A stretch of DNA of 64,000 bases, taken from contig QXEO01000170.1 of assembly GCA_007115705.1 (NCBI GenBank), forward strand, positions 2,817,502 through 2,881,501, written 5' to 3'. A program made the translations under genes and the position numbers. Positions 10,799-22,776 of this stretch are shown one piece after another. Origin of the DNA: Dactylis glomerata. Its lineage: Eukaryota; Streptophyta; Magnoliopsida; Poales; Poaceae. The number at the start of each line of letters is the position of its first letter. Within the stretch, counting starts at the first letter, position 1. The notes beneath the pieces are model-generated. The model was not told where the DNA came from and ran no database searches. It saw only the letters and a program-made list of their open reading frames with translations.

Positions 10799-12309
10799 TG
10801 ATGACCCACAAGTATAGGGGGTGTATCGTAGTACTTTTGATAAATAAGAGTGTCGAACCCAACGAGGAGCAGAAGGTGTTGATGAGCAGTTTTGATCAAG
10901 GAATCACTGTAAATACTAGCAAACAGGTTTTCAGGGGTATTTGGTAATACGAGTAAATAAAGTGCGAGTAAATAAAAGACAGTAGTAACAATTGCAGCAA
11001 GTGGCCCAATCCTTTCTTCAGCAAAGGACAAGCCGGTTGTGTAATTATAATAACCAAACGTTCTCGAGGACACACGGGAGTTTCTGTCAAGAGCTTTCGC
11101 TTCATAAAGCCAATAGTATTTACTGGTTTGATAGGTGTTATGGGGGTGAACCTGTGCTAGCGCACTACCCTTACTAGGATAAATACACACTTGTGATTAT
11201 ACCCTCCTGCAAGCATCTGCAAATACAAGAAAGTAATTAAGATAAATCTAACCACAGCCTTAAACTCTAAGATCCTACGCTCCCTGGTGCAATGGTTTCC
11301 CGATGGAGGTTTAGGTTTCTGTCACTCCAGCAACCCCACAATCAGTAGCCAAATACACAATGCATCTCACTAGGCCCATAAATGGTGAAGTATCATGTAG
11401 TCGACGTTCACATGACACCACTAGTGAAATAGCACCACAACAATATCAAACCATTAAATATTTCTCAACAATAATTCACTACTAACATCTTGACTTCTCC
11501 CATCTCCTCAAGAACTAAACGAACTACTCACAAGACATCATATGGATCATGATCAGAGGTGAAATAATGGTAAATAACAATCTGAACATAAACCTTAATT
11601 CAACGGTTCCACTCAATAGCATCAACTACAAGAGTAATCAACACCGGGAAAGTTTCCCCTATGAATATAACAAGATCCAACTCAAGATGTTACAGCGGGA
11701 TGGCGTGGTGATGGTGTAGATGAAGGTGCTGGGGATGGAGATGATGATGATGACGATCCCGATGAAGTCCGGTGCGATGATAATGACGATGGCGACGATC
11801 TCCCCTCTCCGGGAAGGAATTTCCCCGGCAGATTTCTCTCTGCCGGAGAGCTTTTCTCTCTCTAGTGTTCTCCGCCCCGCAGAGGCGGCTGTGTCTAACT
11901 CTGAAACCCCCCCTTGACTTAGGTTTTTGGGGACGATGATGTACGCGAAGGGGCGAGACCAGAAGTGGGCCAGGGCTCCCTCACACAGGGCTGGCGCGGC
12001 CAGGGGGCTGGCCGCGCCACACTAGCGTGTGGGGCCCCCTGGCTCATCTCGACTCCTCCTTCTGGCTTCCTGAGTCTTCTGGGAAAATATAATTTCTGGG
12101 TATTTTTCTGGAATTTTCCTGATCTTCAAAATATGGTCCCTTGATGGTCCTTTTTCCAGCAGAATCCTGACTCCGGCAGCAACTCCTCCGATGATCATCA
12201 AACATGTGAAAACAAAGGAAATAACATAAGTATGAACTCTAAATATGAAATATATCAATGAATAACAGTAAATTATGATACAAAATAGTGATGCAAATTG
12301 GACGTATCA
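10799..12309 (-). repeat. 5' LTR of element C
   Basis: 1511 bp. The - strand start is TGATACGTCCAATTTGCATC (12309) and the end is CTTGTGGGTCATCA (10799), with TG...CA termini. It contains GC-rich stretches (11900-12030) and open AT-rich parts, but no conserved ORF. It drives element C transcription leftwards. A partner LTR was not found in the window. Confidence 0.8.
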
Positions 12310-12611
12310 GTGGAGGAGGCACAGAGGTGGGAGATTGCAGATCTCAAGGCGCAAGTGGCCGCACTGTCGGCGCAGATGGAGGAGAAGTTCGAAGCAAGGT
12401 TGCGCCAGGTCATTCCTCCTCAACTGTGGGAGGGTCTAGCAGCGTGGAATGCCGCTGGTGGAGTTGGGCCGATACCAGTGCCCAGTGTGTCTGGCAGCAA
12501 CTCGGCCCAACACGTGTCGCCGAACATGGTGACCCCGCCCTCCTACCCATCGGCAGACCCGTTCGCGGGGCTGAGCCCGCTGGCCGCCGACACCAACAAT
12601 GCGCAGCCGGC
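12310..12611 (+). pseudogene. CACTA F accessory gene, exon part left of element B
   Basis: Open frame in phase with the + strand (VEEAQRWEIADLKAQVAALS). It has a coiled-coil-like start (LKAQVAALSAQMEEKFEARL), then a Pro/Ser/Asn-rich stretch. It is truncated on the left by the LTR of C (12309) and on the right by element B (12612). The same frame continues at 22523. Plant CACTA second ORFs commonly start with such a coiled coil and proline-rich linker (known); a role in transposition is inferred only. Confidence 0.65.
12607..12611. repeat. Target-site duplication of element B, left copy
   Basis: CCGGC directly before the LTR edge TGATGG (12612). The second copy, 22518-22522, follows the other LTR edge GACGTATCA (22517). 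Perfect 5-bp duplications mark a single intact retroviral-type integration. Confidence 0.9.
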
Positions 12612-14284
12612 TGATGGCGCGGTATTGAAGGTTCTAGAGAACTTGATTTCGTTTGTAGATGAAGTAAATGACTAGCTAGTTGGAAACCCCAAGAGCAAGG
12701 TTTGATGAATATAGCAGCAAGTTTTTCCCTCAGTAAGAAACCAAGGTAATCAATCCAGTAGGAAAAAGCCAAACAACCAAAGGTGATGCCCGCTAGCTTC
12801 GCGACAGCTCTGGACAATTTATAGGGCGCCTCATCCAAGCTTTGCTTTGCGAGTGGCAACATGGAACCTACACACAACACAACCAAATACTTTATTCCCA
12901 ACTTACGATGAGGTTGTTAATCTCACCGGTTTGCTTGAAACAAAGGGTATGAGTGTATCGAGTGGAAAACAGTAATAGTATGCGAGTAAAGTAAACAGTG
13001 CGAGTAAAGTAAACAGGTGATAGCAATATATAGGAAATAGGACCCGGGTCCATAGTTCACTAGTGGTGTCTCTCCATAAGATAAAATAACACATACTGGG
13101 TAAACAAATTACAGTTGGGCAATTGATAGAATAAAGACAACGTGCATGTCGAGAGGATCACTATGAGATTTACTCTGGGCATTACAACAAGATACATAGA
13201 CCGCAATCCAACTGCATCTATGACTAATAATCCACTTGTGGCGAATCAATCCGAGAACTCCACAAGTATTAAGTTGCGAACAACAGATAACTGCATTAAG
13301 CAAAGTGTGTAATGTAAACAAAGCATATGCCCTCGAGCATATGAATGTTGTTTTCCCCCTAGTAGCAATAGTACATCTACAACCTTAGAGGTTTTTGTCA
13401 CTCCCCCAGATTAAATAGAGGCATGAACCCAACTATCGAGCATAAATACCCCCTCTTGGAGTCACTAGTATCTACTTGGCCAAGATAGCTACTTACAACG
13501 GAGAGCATGCAAGATCATAAACAACATAGAGATAACATAAGATAATATTCAGCACATCAACTTAATCATAACACCAATATTCATCGGATCCCAACAAACA
13601 CAACATGTAGAATTACATAACGGTGATCTCGATCATGTAAGGCAGCTCACAAGATCTAAACATGAAGCACATGGTGGAGAAGACAACCATCTAGCTACTG
13701 CTATGGACCCATAGTCCAAGGTAGACTACTCACTCATCGCGCTGGAGGCAAGCATGGCGATAACGAAGACCTCCGATGGCGATTCCCCTCTCCGACAGGG
13801 TGCCGGGCAGAGCTTCTAGACCCTCCCGATCTCGGGTCGACGACGGTGGCGGATCGCGATGTGTTTCTAGAAAAGTGATAGGGGTTTTTAGGTTTTTCCC
13901 ATCGGGGGGTCTTTATAGGCGAAGGGGCAGCGTCAGAGGTGGACTAGGGGGCCCACACTACCAGGGGGCGCGGGCCAGCCCTAGGCCACGCCGCCCTATG
14001 GTGTGGCCGCCCTCTTGCTCGGCTCCGTCTTCTCTTCGGTCTTCTGGAAGCTCCGTGAAATATCTGGATGTCTGGCTTTTGTTTCGTCCAATTCCGAGAA
14101 TATTTCCTGTGTAACATTTCTGAAACACAAAAACGACAGAAAACAGGGAACTGGCACTGTGGCGGCTAATAGGTTAGTTCCGGAAAATGCATAAAAGTGC
14201 CACGAAGTGTAACGAAATACTAAGCAAATGGTGTAAAAACAAGCATGGAGCATCAAAAATTATGGATACGTTGGAGACGTATCA
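12612..14284 (-). repeat. 3' LTR of element B
   Basis: 1673 bp, with TG at 12612 and CA at 14283-14284 when read on the + strand. It is homologous over its full length to 20841-22517 and, more distantly, to the element A LTR. Confidence 0.92.
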
Positions 14285-14300
14285 GCATCCCCAAGCTTAA
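14285..14300 (-). promoter_or_regulatory. Polypurine tract region of element B
   Basis: Immediately inside the 3' LTR the - strand reads TTAAGCTTGGGGATGC. This is the usual purine-rich primer position for plus-strand DNA synthesis in Athila-type elements. Confidence 0.6.
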
Positions 14301-14325
14301 CTCCTGCTTGTCCTCGAGTAGGTAA

Positions 14326-15697
14326 CACTACTAGGAAAATAGCTATAGGAGGAATTGTGTTCCGTGGCGCACAGAAAAATCTGTACGCCACTGCTACATA
14401 GCCGAGGCGTACACGAATTTTGTACGCCATAGCTGTGACCATACCCGTGGCGTACAGAACAAGCACACGCCACTAACCTATAATGGGACGGTGTAGACTG
14501 ATCGAGCCATAGTACCCAAGGCGTACAAATATTATGTACGCCACGGCTAAAAAGATACCCGGGGCGTACAGAATGCTAGTACGCCACGGCTATGTTGTAT
14601 CCGAGTTCATAAAAATAGCTTATGGCGTACAACTATTGTGTACGCCACAACTACAAATATACCAGCGGGGTACAAATATGTGTACGCCACCGCTAAAGTT
14701 TCCCAGACTACACACATTGAGTGGATCGATGCAGACTCACGTGAACATGTCTCCTCAATCTGATTGAACCAATCAGAACACAGAAAACTGCTTCCCACGG
14801 ATCACCATATAGAACAATCTAAACCATGAACAAGAAACACAAACTGCATCCAACGATCAGGCTCACGCACATGCAACCTCGATCCCCACGCCAGTTTCCT
14901 GTCCTTGCCCCCAACCTCGATCCCCACGCTAGTCATCGCACGCTCCGCGGTACCAGGCAAGGGCGCGTGCAGAGAAGGATGCGGCGTGGACGCGGAGCTC
15001 CGTCGTGGGCGCATGCAGAGAAGAACGTGGCGTGGACGTAGAGCTCCAGCGCGGCGAGGACACAGAGGCGCTCTAGCGCGGTGCGGACGCGGAGCTCCGA
15101 CGTGGCGTGGACGCCGAGGCGCTCCGACGCGGACACGGAGCTGCTCTGACGCGGTGTGGCAAGAACGCGAAGGCTCTCCGGCCCGAGCGCGGAGACGGAG
15201 GCGCTCCGGTGCGAACGCAGAGGCGCTCCGGCGCGGACACGGAGGCGCTCCGACGCTGCGAGGACGGGAAGGCGCTCCGATGCCGCGAGGATGGGAAGGC
15301 GCTCCAGCCTGAGCGTGGAGATGCAGAGGCGTCGGCGGAGTCCCTGGTGGCCGACGGCGTCGCTGGCGTCGCTTGCTCGTCGGCGTGGGACTCGATCGCT
15401 TTTTTATTTTTCTTATAAGGTGTTCTATGCAAATTTGCATGTAATAAATTTTGAAATGATTCTGGTCCACGAGTGGCCGCTCGAGCGGCTCTTTTTTTAA
15501 AAAAAATGCATTGACGTACCGGTGGCGTACGGTGTTTGTACGCCATGGCCCCTTGGCTTACTAGTGTACTTATCCGTGGCGTACACGCTGTACGCCACGG
15601 GTAGATTTGTATCAGTGGCGTGATATCCGTGGCGTACAGCAGTACGCGGCGAGTAGCTAAATTATGTACGCCACGGATGAGGTTTTTCCTAGTAGTG
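14326..15697. mobile_element. Small non-autonomous CACTA element D nested in B
   Basis: 1372 bp with inverted termini CACTACTAGGAAAA (14326) and TTTTTCCTAGTAGTG (ending 15697). It is flanked by the 3-bp duplication TAA (14323-14325 and 15698-15700). Subterminal regions (14350-14700 and 15510-15680) carry many copies of a GTGGCGTAC / GTACGCCAC motif in both orientations, the usual transposase binding sites of CACTA elements. No transposase is encoded, so it depends on another copy. It inserted only 41 bp from the 3' LTR of B. Confidence 0.92.
14980..15330. repeat. GC-rich degenerate tandem repeat inside CACTA D
   Basis: The core of D consists of imperfect repeats built from GGCGCTCCG, GACGCGGA and AGGCGCTCCGA units. 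Long open frames appear on both strands, as expected for GC-rich repeats without stop codons. They look like an artefact of composition, but capture of a host GC-rich exon cannot be excluded. Confidence 0.65.
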
Positions 15698-18589
15698 TAA
15701 GTGATAATAAAAGAAATAATTTTTGAGGTGACATGCACCTACACAATCTTGACCATATATGTAAGCGTTGTGCGCTGGGATCAAAGAACTTAAAACATGG
15801 GCATGAAAGATATAATCTTGATAGAAGAAACTTAGCAACCATGTTATAACATGAAAAAGAACACAAACAAAAGATCATGAAAATGAAACAATGAAAGTCA
15901 AACGTGTGTTCAAATCATATGGAAAAACATAGCAAATGGTTTTCAGCTTGTCCGTAATAAGAGAGCAAAACATAAATGCATAGGACACCTTCAAGTTTAA
16001 GAGGGCGACTAGATACAAATAATTTAAGAACAAGTGAAACCAACAATATGAATCAATCAATAAAAACTTTGGGACAATGCACATTATACTCAGAATGACA
16101 ACTATGCTCTCTTAATGGTGCATAAAGATAGAAGGTGGAGACTTAACATAAAAGTAAAAGAAAGGCCCTTTGCGGAGGGAAGCAGTGATTGCAAGTTTTA
16201 TAAACCTTCAAAAATTATGGTACTTACCGGCTTTGAGCTCTCATTGCCCCCATCATAAGCATCTTGAATGGTTAAATTTAATGCGAGAACACTTATGCTG
16301 CATATGCTTGACAAATCATCAGTTGAAAACCTCGTGTCCCGTGAATACGAATACCCAAACCTCATGCTACTCGACTTAGAGTCCCAAGCAAGCTCTTGTC
16401 ATTGTAAATATATGTGTATCATTGAGAACCGCCAAAGGGTACCTCCGTGCCCGATGACATGGAACAAGCCCACATCAAAATGACAGGATAAACAGACAAT
16501 GAACACCTCGGCATCTCTTTTATTTACCATTGGTATAGCTTTTTATTGCGAGATGCGTCGTCGAATGTTCACTAAGGGCATGCTGTAAATTTCCACCATG
16601 AATTATGCATGGCTTAGATTAGCGGCCCAGGCATTTTCCTAACACATATAAAAACTCCATGATCCCCCAAGATTCCCAACTTATTTCACATCTCGAGTAT
16701 CCATAAACAAAAGATCACGATATCAACTCAAATGAAAGATAGTGCAATGTTGAAAGCTTGCCCCATGACGGCATGGCTAGGCTAATTCCCAACTTACAAC
16801 TTGCAAGCATAACAACTCAACATAAGAGACCAAAATGTCAAAATTTTAAAGAGAGAAAATTAAAGTGTGCCATCCGGTTCGTGAGAGCTTTACTGACCAA
16901 TTTTCGCATAACACCAAAAAGAGTTTAATTTGAAGGATAGATAAAAGCAAGTCAAATTTACTTTGGAATAGCAAATTGCTAATAGGTATGTATGGTGGAC
17001 ACTTTGGAACAACTTGGTTTTTAGGAGTTGAATGCACGAGTAGAGCTCATACTCAGTACAAAGTGAGGGCTAGCATAAGACTGGGAGCAACCAACTAAGA
17101 GAGCAATAACGGCCATAATCATGCAAAGCGACAAAGCGACATTAAAAGAAGCATAAGATGGCATCAAAAGTCAAAAACTAAATGATCATAGAGGCAAAGG
17201 CGACTTTCTATGAGTCTAACATGTGTGAGCATGCGCCAAGTCAACCCAAATAAAGCATCAAGGAGAAAACCAAAATAATGCTTCCAAATAATTAAAACAA
17301 CACATGATTTTTTCAAAGGCTCATTAAGCAATCTCAATTATTTGAGACAAGTCATGCTACAGAAAAACCACTAAGCATACTATCAAAAAGACATCAAGCA
17401 CGACATACAAAAGCCTAGGCCGCAGTCTACACAAGCTCCTTCTTGTACCACTTTTTTGCATAAAGCTTTTTCTCTTTTCCAACACCATTCGAACTTTTTA
17501 TAATCAACTCTTTTGATGAAAACCAATATAGACCACAGGCAAAAATACACCTTGATGAAAAGATATAACAAGATCTGAACACAAATCAAGGCAAAAATCG
17601 AAAGCTAAACGTAGTTCTAGAAAAAGAGAACACTCGTGGAAGCGAATAGAGTGAAAAACGGAGTGTTCTTGGCAAATGAAAAGCAAGGAAACTTCTACAA
17701 AAGAAATTTGTTGGGGTCCAACCATTTATTGCAGCAAACAAAACTAAACAAAACTGAAAACTAAAAACAACTGACGCTCCAAGAAAAACACATAATGCAT
17801 GAAGCAATAAAAATATAGCGTGTTGAAAGGTGACCTGATTTTTGTCGATGAAGAAGGGGTGCCTCGGGGGCATCCCCAAGCTTTGACGCTTGTACTTCTT
17901 GGATATTTCTTGGGGTGCTGGGCATCCCCAAGCTTGAGCTTTTGTCTATTCTTCAACTCATCTCATCATTCTCCGATCCCTACACTTGAAAACTTCCATC
18001 ATACAAAACTAAACACAAATCTATTAGCAACATTAGTGTAAGCATAATATTGAATCAACCCCTTTTGCTTCAGGTTTCAACTCAAAACCACCACATATAA
18101 AGTATATACTACTGTAGCAACTTCCCCAAAAGTTCCGTGATGAAAAGAACTAAAAAAGAATGCGATAAAGCGGCAAACACAAATATTGGCAGAAATCTGT
18201 CAAAACAGAATAGCTGACAAAGGTCGAATTTTTAGAGGGTTTTTTGTTGCTCAAATCAAAAAGTGTTCAACTAATGAAAGTTTGGATATAACCTGAGACA
18301 TATGCACAAGAAATCGCAGGTCCAAAGGATATATAGAGAATTTTCACGAATTTTTACGATGCAGCACCGAAAACTGTTTCAGGAGAGCAACATCCCCAAG
18401 TCTTACCTCACTCAAATTAGAGGCTTCTCTTGGCACAAAAATGAAATAAAAATGATAAGAAGACGTTATTACAGTAGTAATAACTTTCAAGACTCAAATA
18501 AAAGAAAAAGAACTGAATGTAAAAACATTGGGTTATCTCCCAAGAGTGCTTTTCTTTAACGCCTTTGAGCTAGGCGCAGAAAGTGCGAA
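15698..18589 (-). other. Non-coding internal region of element B
   Basis: About 2.9 kb without a conserved ORF. The part from about 15970 on is collinear with 1-2600 of element A. Neighbouring short frames differ between the two copies, so I treat it as the long 3' untranslated part of the element. Confidence 0.75.
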
Positions 18590-20653
18590 TCAAGTAATAT
18601 CAAGTGATGAAGCATCAAGCTCATAATTTGCTCTAAGAATAGAATCAAAAAGTAATTTCTTCCTCTTTCTAGGGAAGTGTTCCATACCTTTCTTGAGTGG
18701 CAATTGATATTTGATGGTGCCTTCCCTCATATCAATGATGGCACCTACAGTTCGAAGAAAGGGTCTTCCCAAAATAATAGGACATGAAGCATTGCATTCA
18801 ACATCCATGACAAGAAAATCAACGGGAACAAGGTTATTATTAACCATAATAAGAACATCATTAATTCTTCCCAAAGGTTTCTTCTTAGCAACATCAGCAA
18901 TAGGAACATCATAATAACACTTTTCAAGCGGTGGTAAATTAAGCATACCATAAATTTTTCTAGGCATAATAGAAATACTAGCACCTAGATCACATAAAGC
19001 ATGGCAATCAAAACCATTAACATGCATATCAATGATGGGTTCCCAACCATCTTCTAACTTCTTGGGAATAGAAGCTTTTTGCTTCAACTTTTCATCCCTA
19101 ATTTTCATGAGAGCATTGGTAATATGCTTGGTAAAAGCAACATTTAAAGAACTAGCATTGGGAGTTAAAGCAAGCTTTTGCAAGATCAAAATAACTTTAG
19201 ATATATTGCTGCCATCAACATCAGAATCATTAAAGGAAATAGAGCTATCATCTCCCACACTCCGAAAAATTTCAGCACTCTTTTGAAAAAAAGTTTTGGC
19301 AGTTTTAGGCTTTTTAACACAAGGAGTGGGAGTTTTCTCTACACCAATCAAAGTAAGAGGGTTGCTATCAGTAGGAGCAACATCATTAGAGGTAGTAATA
19401 GTACATACCTTCATCTCTCTAGCCATCTCATCTTCTCTTTCCCACCTGGCATGCAATTCCGCTAACAATCTAATATTTTCATCAATTCTAACTTGGGTAG
19501 CATTAGCGGCAGCAACAACATTGCTCACATTCACATCATTAGGAAACACTTTTAATTTCAGAAGTTCAACATCATGAGCAAGGCTATTAACTTTAGAAGA
19601 AAGAATATCAATTTTGCCTAACTTTTCCTCAACAGACTTGTTAAAAGCAGTTTGCTTACCGATGAAGTCCTTGAGCATTACCTCAAGATCGGAGGGCGCG
19701 GCCCTAGTGTTGTTGGAGAAATTACCATAAGGGTTACCATAACCATTACCATTGTTAGAAGGATACGGCCTATAATTGTTACTAGCAAAATTGTTTCTAT
19801 AAGCATTGTTGTTAAAATTATTGTTTCTAATGAAGTTTACATCAACATGCTCTTCTTGAGCAACCAAAGAGGCTAAAGGAACATTATTAGGATCAACATG
19901 AGTCCTATCATTAGAAAGCATAAGCATAATAGCATCAATCTTATCACTCAAGGAAGAGGTTTCCTCAACAGAATTTACCTTCTTACCTTGTGGAGCTCTC
20001 TCGGTGTGCCATTCAGAGTAATTTACCATCATATTGTCGAGAAGCTTTGTTGCGGCGCCCAAGGTAAGGGACATAAAAGTGCCTCCAGCAGCTGAATCAA
20101 GTAGGTTCCTTGAAGAAAAATTCAGTCCTGCATATAAAGTTTGGACAATCATCCAAGTAGTCAGCCCATGAGTGGGACAATTCTTTATCATAGATTTCAT
20201 TCTTTCCCAAGCTTGAGCAACATGTTCATTATCAAACTGACTAAACTTCATAATATTGCTATGCAAAGTTATAATCTTAGCAGGAGGATAGTATCTACCA
20301 ATAAAAGCATCCTTACACTTAGCCCATGAATCAATACTATTTTTAGGCAAAGACAGCAACCAATCCTTAGCTTTTCCTCTCAAACAAAAAGGAAACAACT
20401 TAAGCTTAATAATATCACCATCAACATTCTCATACTTTTGCATCTCACATAGCTCAACAAAATTGTTGAGATGAGCTGCATCATCATCAGTACTAGCACC
20501 AGGAAATTGCTCTTTCATAACAACGTTCAACAAAGCAGGCTTAATCTCATAAAAATTTGCAGCAGGAGCGGGTGGTGCAATAGGAGTGCAGATAAAATCA
20601 CTATTATTCGTGCTAGTAAAATCACACAACTTGGCGTTCTCAGGAGTAGCCAT
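18590..20653 (-). CDS. Gag-protease protein of element B
   Basis: Start chosen at ATG 20653 (MATPENAKLCDFTS), 687 codons; the upstream in-frame extension crosses the primer site and LTR and is unlikely to be translated. The gag core (about 40-200) has the usual plant pattern (FPFCLRGKAKDWLLSLP, then QAWERMKSMIKNCPTHGL). Next come an Asn-rich region (about 270-310), a coiled coil (about 330-380), and a retropepsin-like domain with CDLGASISIMP, ILGRPFLRT and GAIIDMREG. It then stops with ASSLDIT, with no polymerase. It packages RNA into particles and can process itself (family knowledge). The frame is fully open. The absence of pol marks B as non-autonomous. Confidence 0.9.
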   Translation of the reverse strand: MATPENAKLCDFTSTNNSDFICTPIAPPAPAANFYEIKPALLNVVMKEQFPGASTDDDAAHLNNFVELCEMQKYENVDGDIIKLKLFPFCLRGKAKDWLLSLPKNSIDSWAKCKDAFIGRYYPPAKIITLHSNIMKFSQFDNEHVAQAWERMKSMIKNCPTHGLTTWMIVQTLYAGLNFSSRNLLDSAAGGTFMSLTLGAATKLLDNMMVNYSEWHTERAPQGKKVNSVEETSSLSDKIDAIMLMLSNDRTHVDPNNVPLASLVAQEEHVDVNFIRNNNFNNNAYRNNFASNNYRPYPSNNGNGYGNPYGNFSNNTRAAPSDLEVMLKDFIGKQTAFNKSVEEKLGKIDILSSKVNSLAHDVELLKLKVFPNDVNVSNVVAAANATQVRIDENIRLLAELHARWEREDEMAREMKVCTITTSNDVAPTDSNPLTLIGVEKTPTPCVKKPKTAKTFFQKSAEIFRSVGDDSSISFNDSDVDGSNISKVILILQKLALTPNASSLNVAFTKHITNALMKIRDEKLKQKASIPKKLEDGWEPIIDMHVNGFDCHALCDLGASISIMPRKIYGMLNLPPLEKCYYDVPIADVAKKKPLGRINDVLIMVNNNLVPVDFLVMDVECNASCPIILGRPFLRTVGAIIDMREGTIKYQLPLKKGMEHFPRKRKKLLFDSILRANYELDASSLDIT

Positions 20654-20811
20654 ACTAGCAAAACTGAAAGTAGACAAGTAAAAACAACTACAAAGGATCC
20701 TAATTTTTTTGGATTTTTGATAAAATGATGCAAGTAAAAAAAAAGTAAAGCAAAACTTAAAACAAAGTAAAGGATGTGCGTCCGAAACTCCCCTTGCAGA
20801 AGTCTTCTTTT

Positions 20812-20829
20812 TCCCCGGCAACGGCGCCA
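20812..20829 (-). promoter_or_regulatory. Primer binding site of element B (tRNA-Asp type)
   Basis: Perfect TGGCGCCGTTGCCGGGGA on the - strand, 11 bases inside the 5' LTR. Confidence 0.9.
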
Positions 20830-20840
20830 GAAAAACTTGT

Positions 20841-22517
20841 TGATGGTGCGGTATTGAAGGTGCTAGAGAACTTGATTTTGTTTGTAGATGAAGTAAATAA
20901 CCGGCCAGTTGGAAACCCCAAGAGCAAGGTTTGACGAATATAGCAGCAAGTTTTTCCCTCATTAAGAAACCAAGGTAATCAATCCAGTAGGAAAAAGCCA
21001 AATAACCAAAGGTGATGCCCGCTAGCTTCGCGACAGCTCCGGACAATTTATAGGGTGCCTCGTCCAAGCTTTGCTTTGCGAGCGGCAACGTAGAACCTGC
21101 ACACAACACAACCAAATACTTTGTTCCCAACTTATGATGAGGTTGTCAATCTCACCGATTTGCTTGAAACAAAGGGTATGAGCGTATCGAGTGGAAAACA
21201 GTAATAGTATGCGAGTAAAGTAAACAGTGCGAGTAAAGTAAACAAGTGATAGCAATATATAGGAAATAGGACCGGGGTTCACAGTTCACTAGTGGTGTCT
21301 CTCCATAAGATAAAATAACACATGCTGGGTAAAAAAATTACAGTTGGGCAATTTATAGAATAAAGACAACGTGCATATCGAGAGGATCACTATGAGATTT
21401 ACTCTGCCATTACAACAAGATACATAGACCGCCATCCAACTGCATCTAGGACTAATAATCCACTTGTGGCAAATCAATCCGAGAACTCCACAAGTATTAA
21501 GTTGCGAACAACAGATAACTGCATTAAGCAAAGTGTGTAATGTAAACAAAGCATATGCCCTCGAGCATATGAATGTTGTTTTCCCCCTAGTAGCAACAGC
21601 ACATCTACAACCTTAGAGGTTTCTGTCACTCCCCTAGATTAAATAGAGGCATGAACCCACTATCGAGCATAAATACCCCCTCTTGGAGTCACTAGCAACT
21701 ACTCGGCCAAGATAGCTACTAACAACAGAGAGCATGCAAGATCATAAACAACATAGAGATAACATAAGATATAATTTAGTACTTCAACTCAATCATAACA
21801 CCAATATTCATCGGATCCCAACAAACACAACATGTACAATTACATAACGGTGATCTCGATCATGTAAGGCAGCTCACGAGATCTAAACATGAAGCACATG
21901 GTGGAGAAGACAACCATCTAGCTACTGCTATGGACCCATAGTCCATGGTAGACTACTCACTCATCGCGCCGGAGGCAAGCCTGGCGATGAAGAAGACCTC
22001 CGGTGGCGATTCCCCTCTACGGCAGGGTGCTGGGAAGAGCTTCTGGACCCTCCCGATCTCGGGTCGATGATGGTGGCGGATCTTGATGTGTTTCTGGAAA
22101 AGTGATCAGGGTTTTTAGGTTTTTCCCGTCGGGGGGGGGTCTTTATAGGTGAAGGGGCAGCGTCAGAGGTGGACCAGGGGGCCCACACCACCAGGGGGCG
22201 CGAGCCAGCCCTAGGCCGCGCCGCCCTATGGTGTGGCCGCCCTCTGGCTCGGCTCTGTCTCCTCTTTGGTCTTCTGGAAGCTCCGTGAAATATCTGGCCG
22301 TCTGGCTTTTTTTCGTCCAATTCCGAGAATATTTCCCGTGTAACATTTCTGAAACACAAAAACAACAGAAAATAGGGAACTGGTACTGTGGCATCTCGTT
22401 AATAGGTTAGTTCCGGAAAATTCATAAAAATGCCACGAAGTGTAACGGAACACTAAGTAAATGGTGTAAAAACAAGCATGGAGCATCAAAAATTATGGAT
22501 ACGTTGGAGACGTATCA
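20841..22517 (-). repeat. 5' LTR of element B
   Basis: 1677 bp with TG...CA ends. Its GC-rich section around 22130-22230 lies upstream of the likely transcription start. It is the partner of 12612-14284. Confidence 0.92.
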
Positions 22518-22522
22518 CCGGC
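22518..22522. repeat. Target-site duplication of element B, right copy
   Basis: CCGGC, identical to 12607-12611. Confidence 0.9.
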
Positions 22523-22733
22523 GCCGGTGCCCAACACCAACACGCGGCCGCTGCCTCCGCCGCAGCCCAACACCAACACGCGGCCGCCGCCTCCGCCGCA
22601 GCCCAACACCAACGTGCAGCCGCCACCTCCACCGCAGCCCACGCAGCCTCGCGTGTCCACCTTAGCTGACCTCGACGCCCTTACCAAAGTAACTAATCGT
22701 AGGCTCAACTTCATACTCTGTCGTCCTTTTTGA
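22523..22733 (+). pseudogene. CACTA F accessory gene, exon part right of element B
   Basis: This continues the frame of 12310-12611 after one copy of the duplication. It encodes three to four copies of a proline-rich repeat (PNTNTRPPPPPQ type, about 12 residues) and then a conserved segment VSTLADLDALTKVTNRRL that precedes the domain in the next exon. The frame ends at 22733. An intron acceptor is visible at about 22776 (CTCCTGCAG). Confidence 0.65.
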
Positions 22734-22776
22734 TGAGTACCATCTGATAATGATGCCCAACATGTTCTCCTGCAGG

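Larger units (their letters stand above)
5021..12309 (-). mobile_element. LTR retrotransposon C, Athila-type Ty3/gypsy with gag-pol, 3' end out of window
   Basis: On the - strand the order is 5' LTR (12309-10799), primer binding site (10787-10770), gag-pol (10678-5954, one internal stop) and an extra ORF (5614-5081). It then breaks at element A (5020). The 3' LTR is not in the window and probably lies beyond A to the left. The 5' LTR is unrelated to the LTRs of A and B, so this is a different family although the primer is the same. The right LTR edge (12309) meets an open frame of CACTA element F, so C is inserted in F; the target copy GTGGA (12310-12314) has its partner outside the window. 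Confidence 0.85.
12612..22517 (-). mobile_element. Complete LTR retrotransposon B, non-autonomous Athila-like with gag-protease only
   Basis: A 9906-bp element including the nested CACTA D (1372 bp). On the - strand the order is 5' LTR (22517-20841), primer site (20829-20812), gag-protease ORF (20653-18590), about 3 kb of non-coding DNA, a purine-rich site (AAGCTTGGGGATGC) and the 3' LTR (14284-12612). Perfect CCGGC duplications flank it. Reverse transcriptase, RNase H and integrase are absent, so it must borrow them. In the first ~265 aligned LTR bases I count 17 differences (about 6%); with a usual grass rate of 1.3e-8 per site per year this is roughly 2-3 million years (approximate, partial alignment). 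Confidence 0.93.

Noticed and set aside
14802..15738. 222-codon, 221-codon and 135-codon ORFs in CACTA D
   Set aside because: Open on both strands because of the GC-rich repeat core; Arg/Ala-rich without domain signatures.
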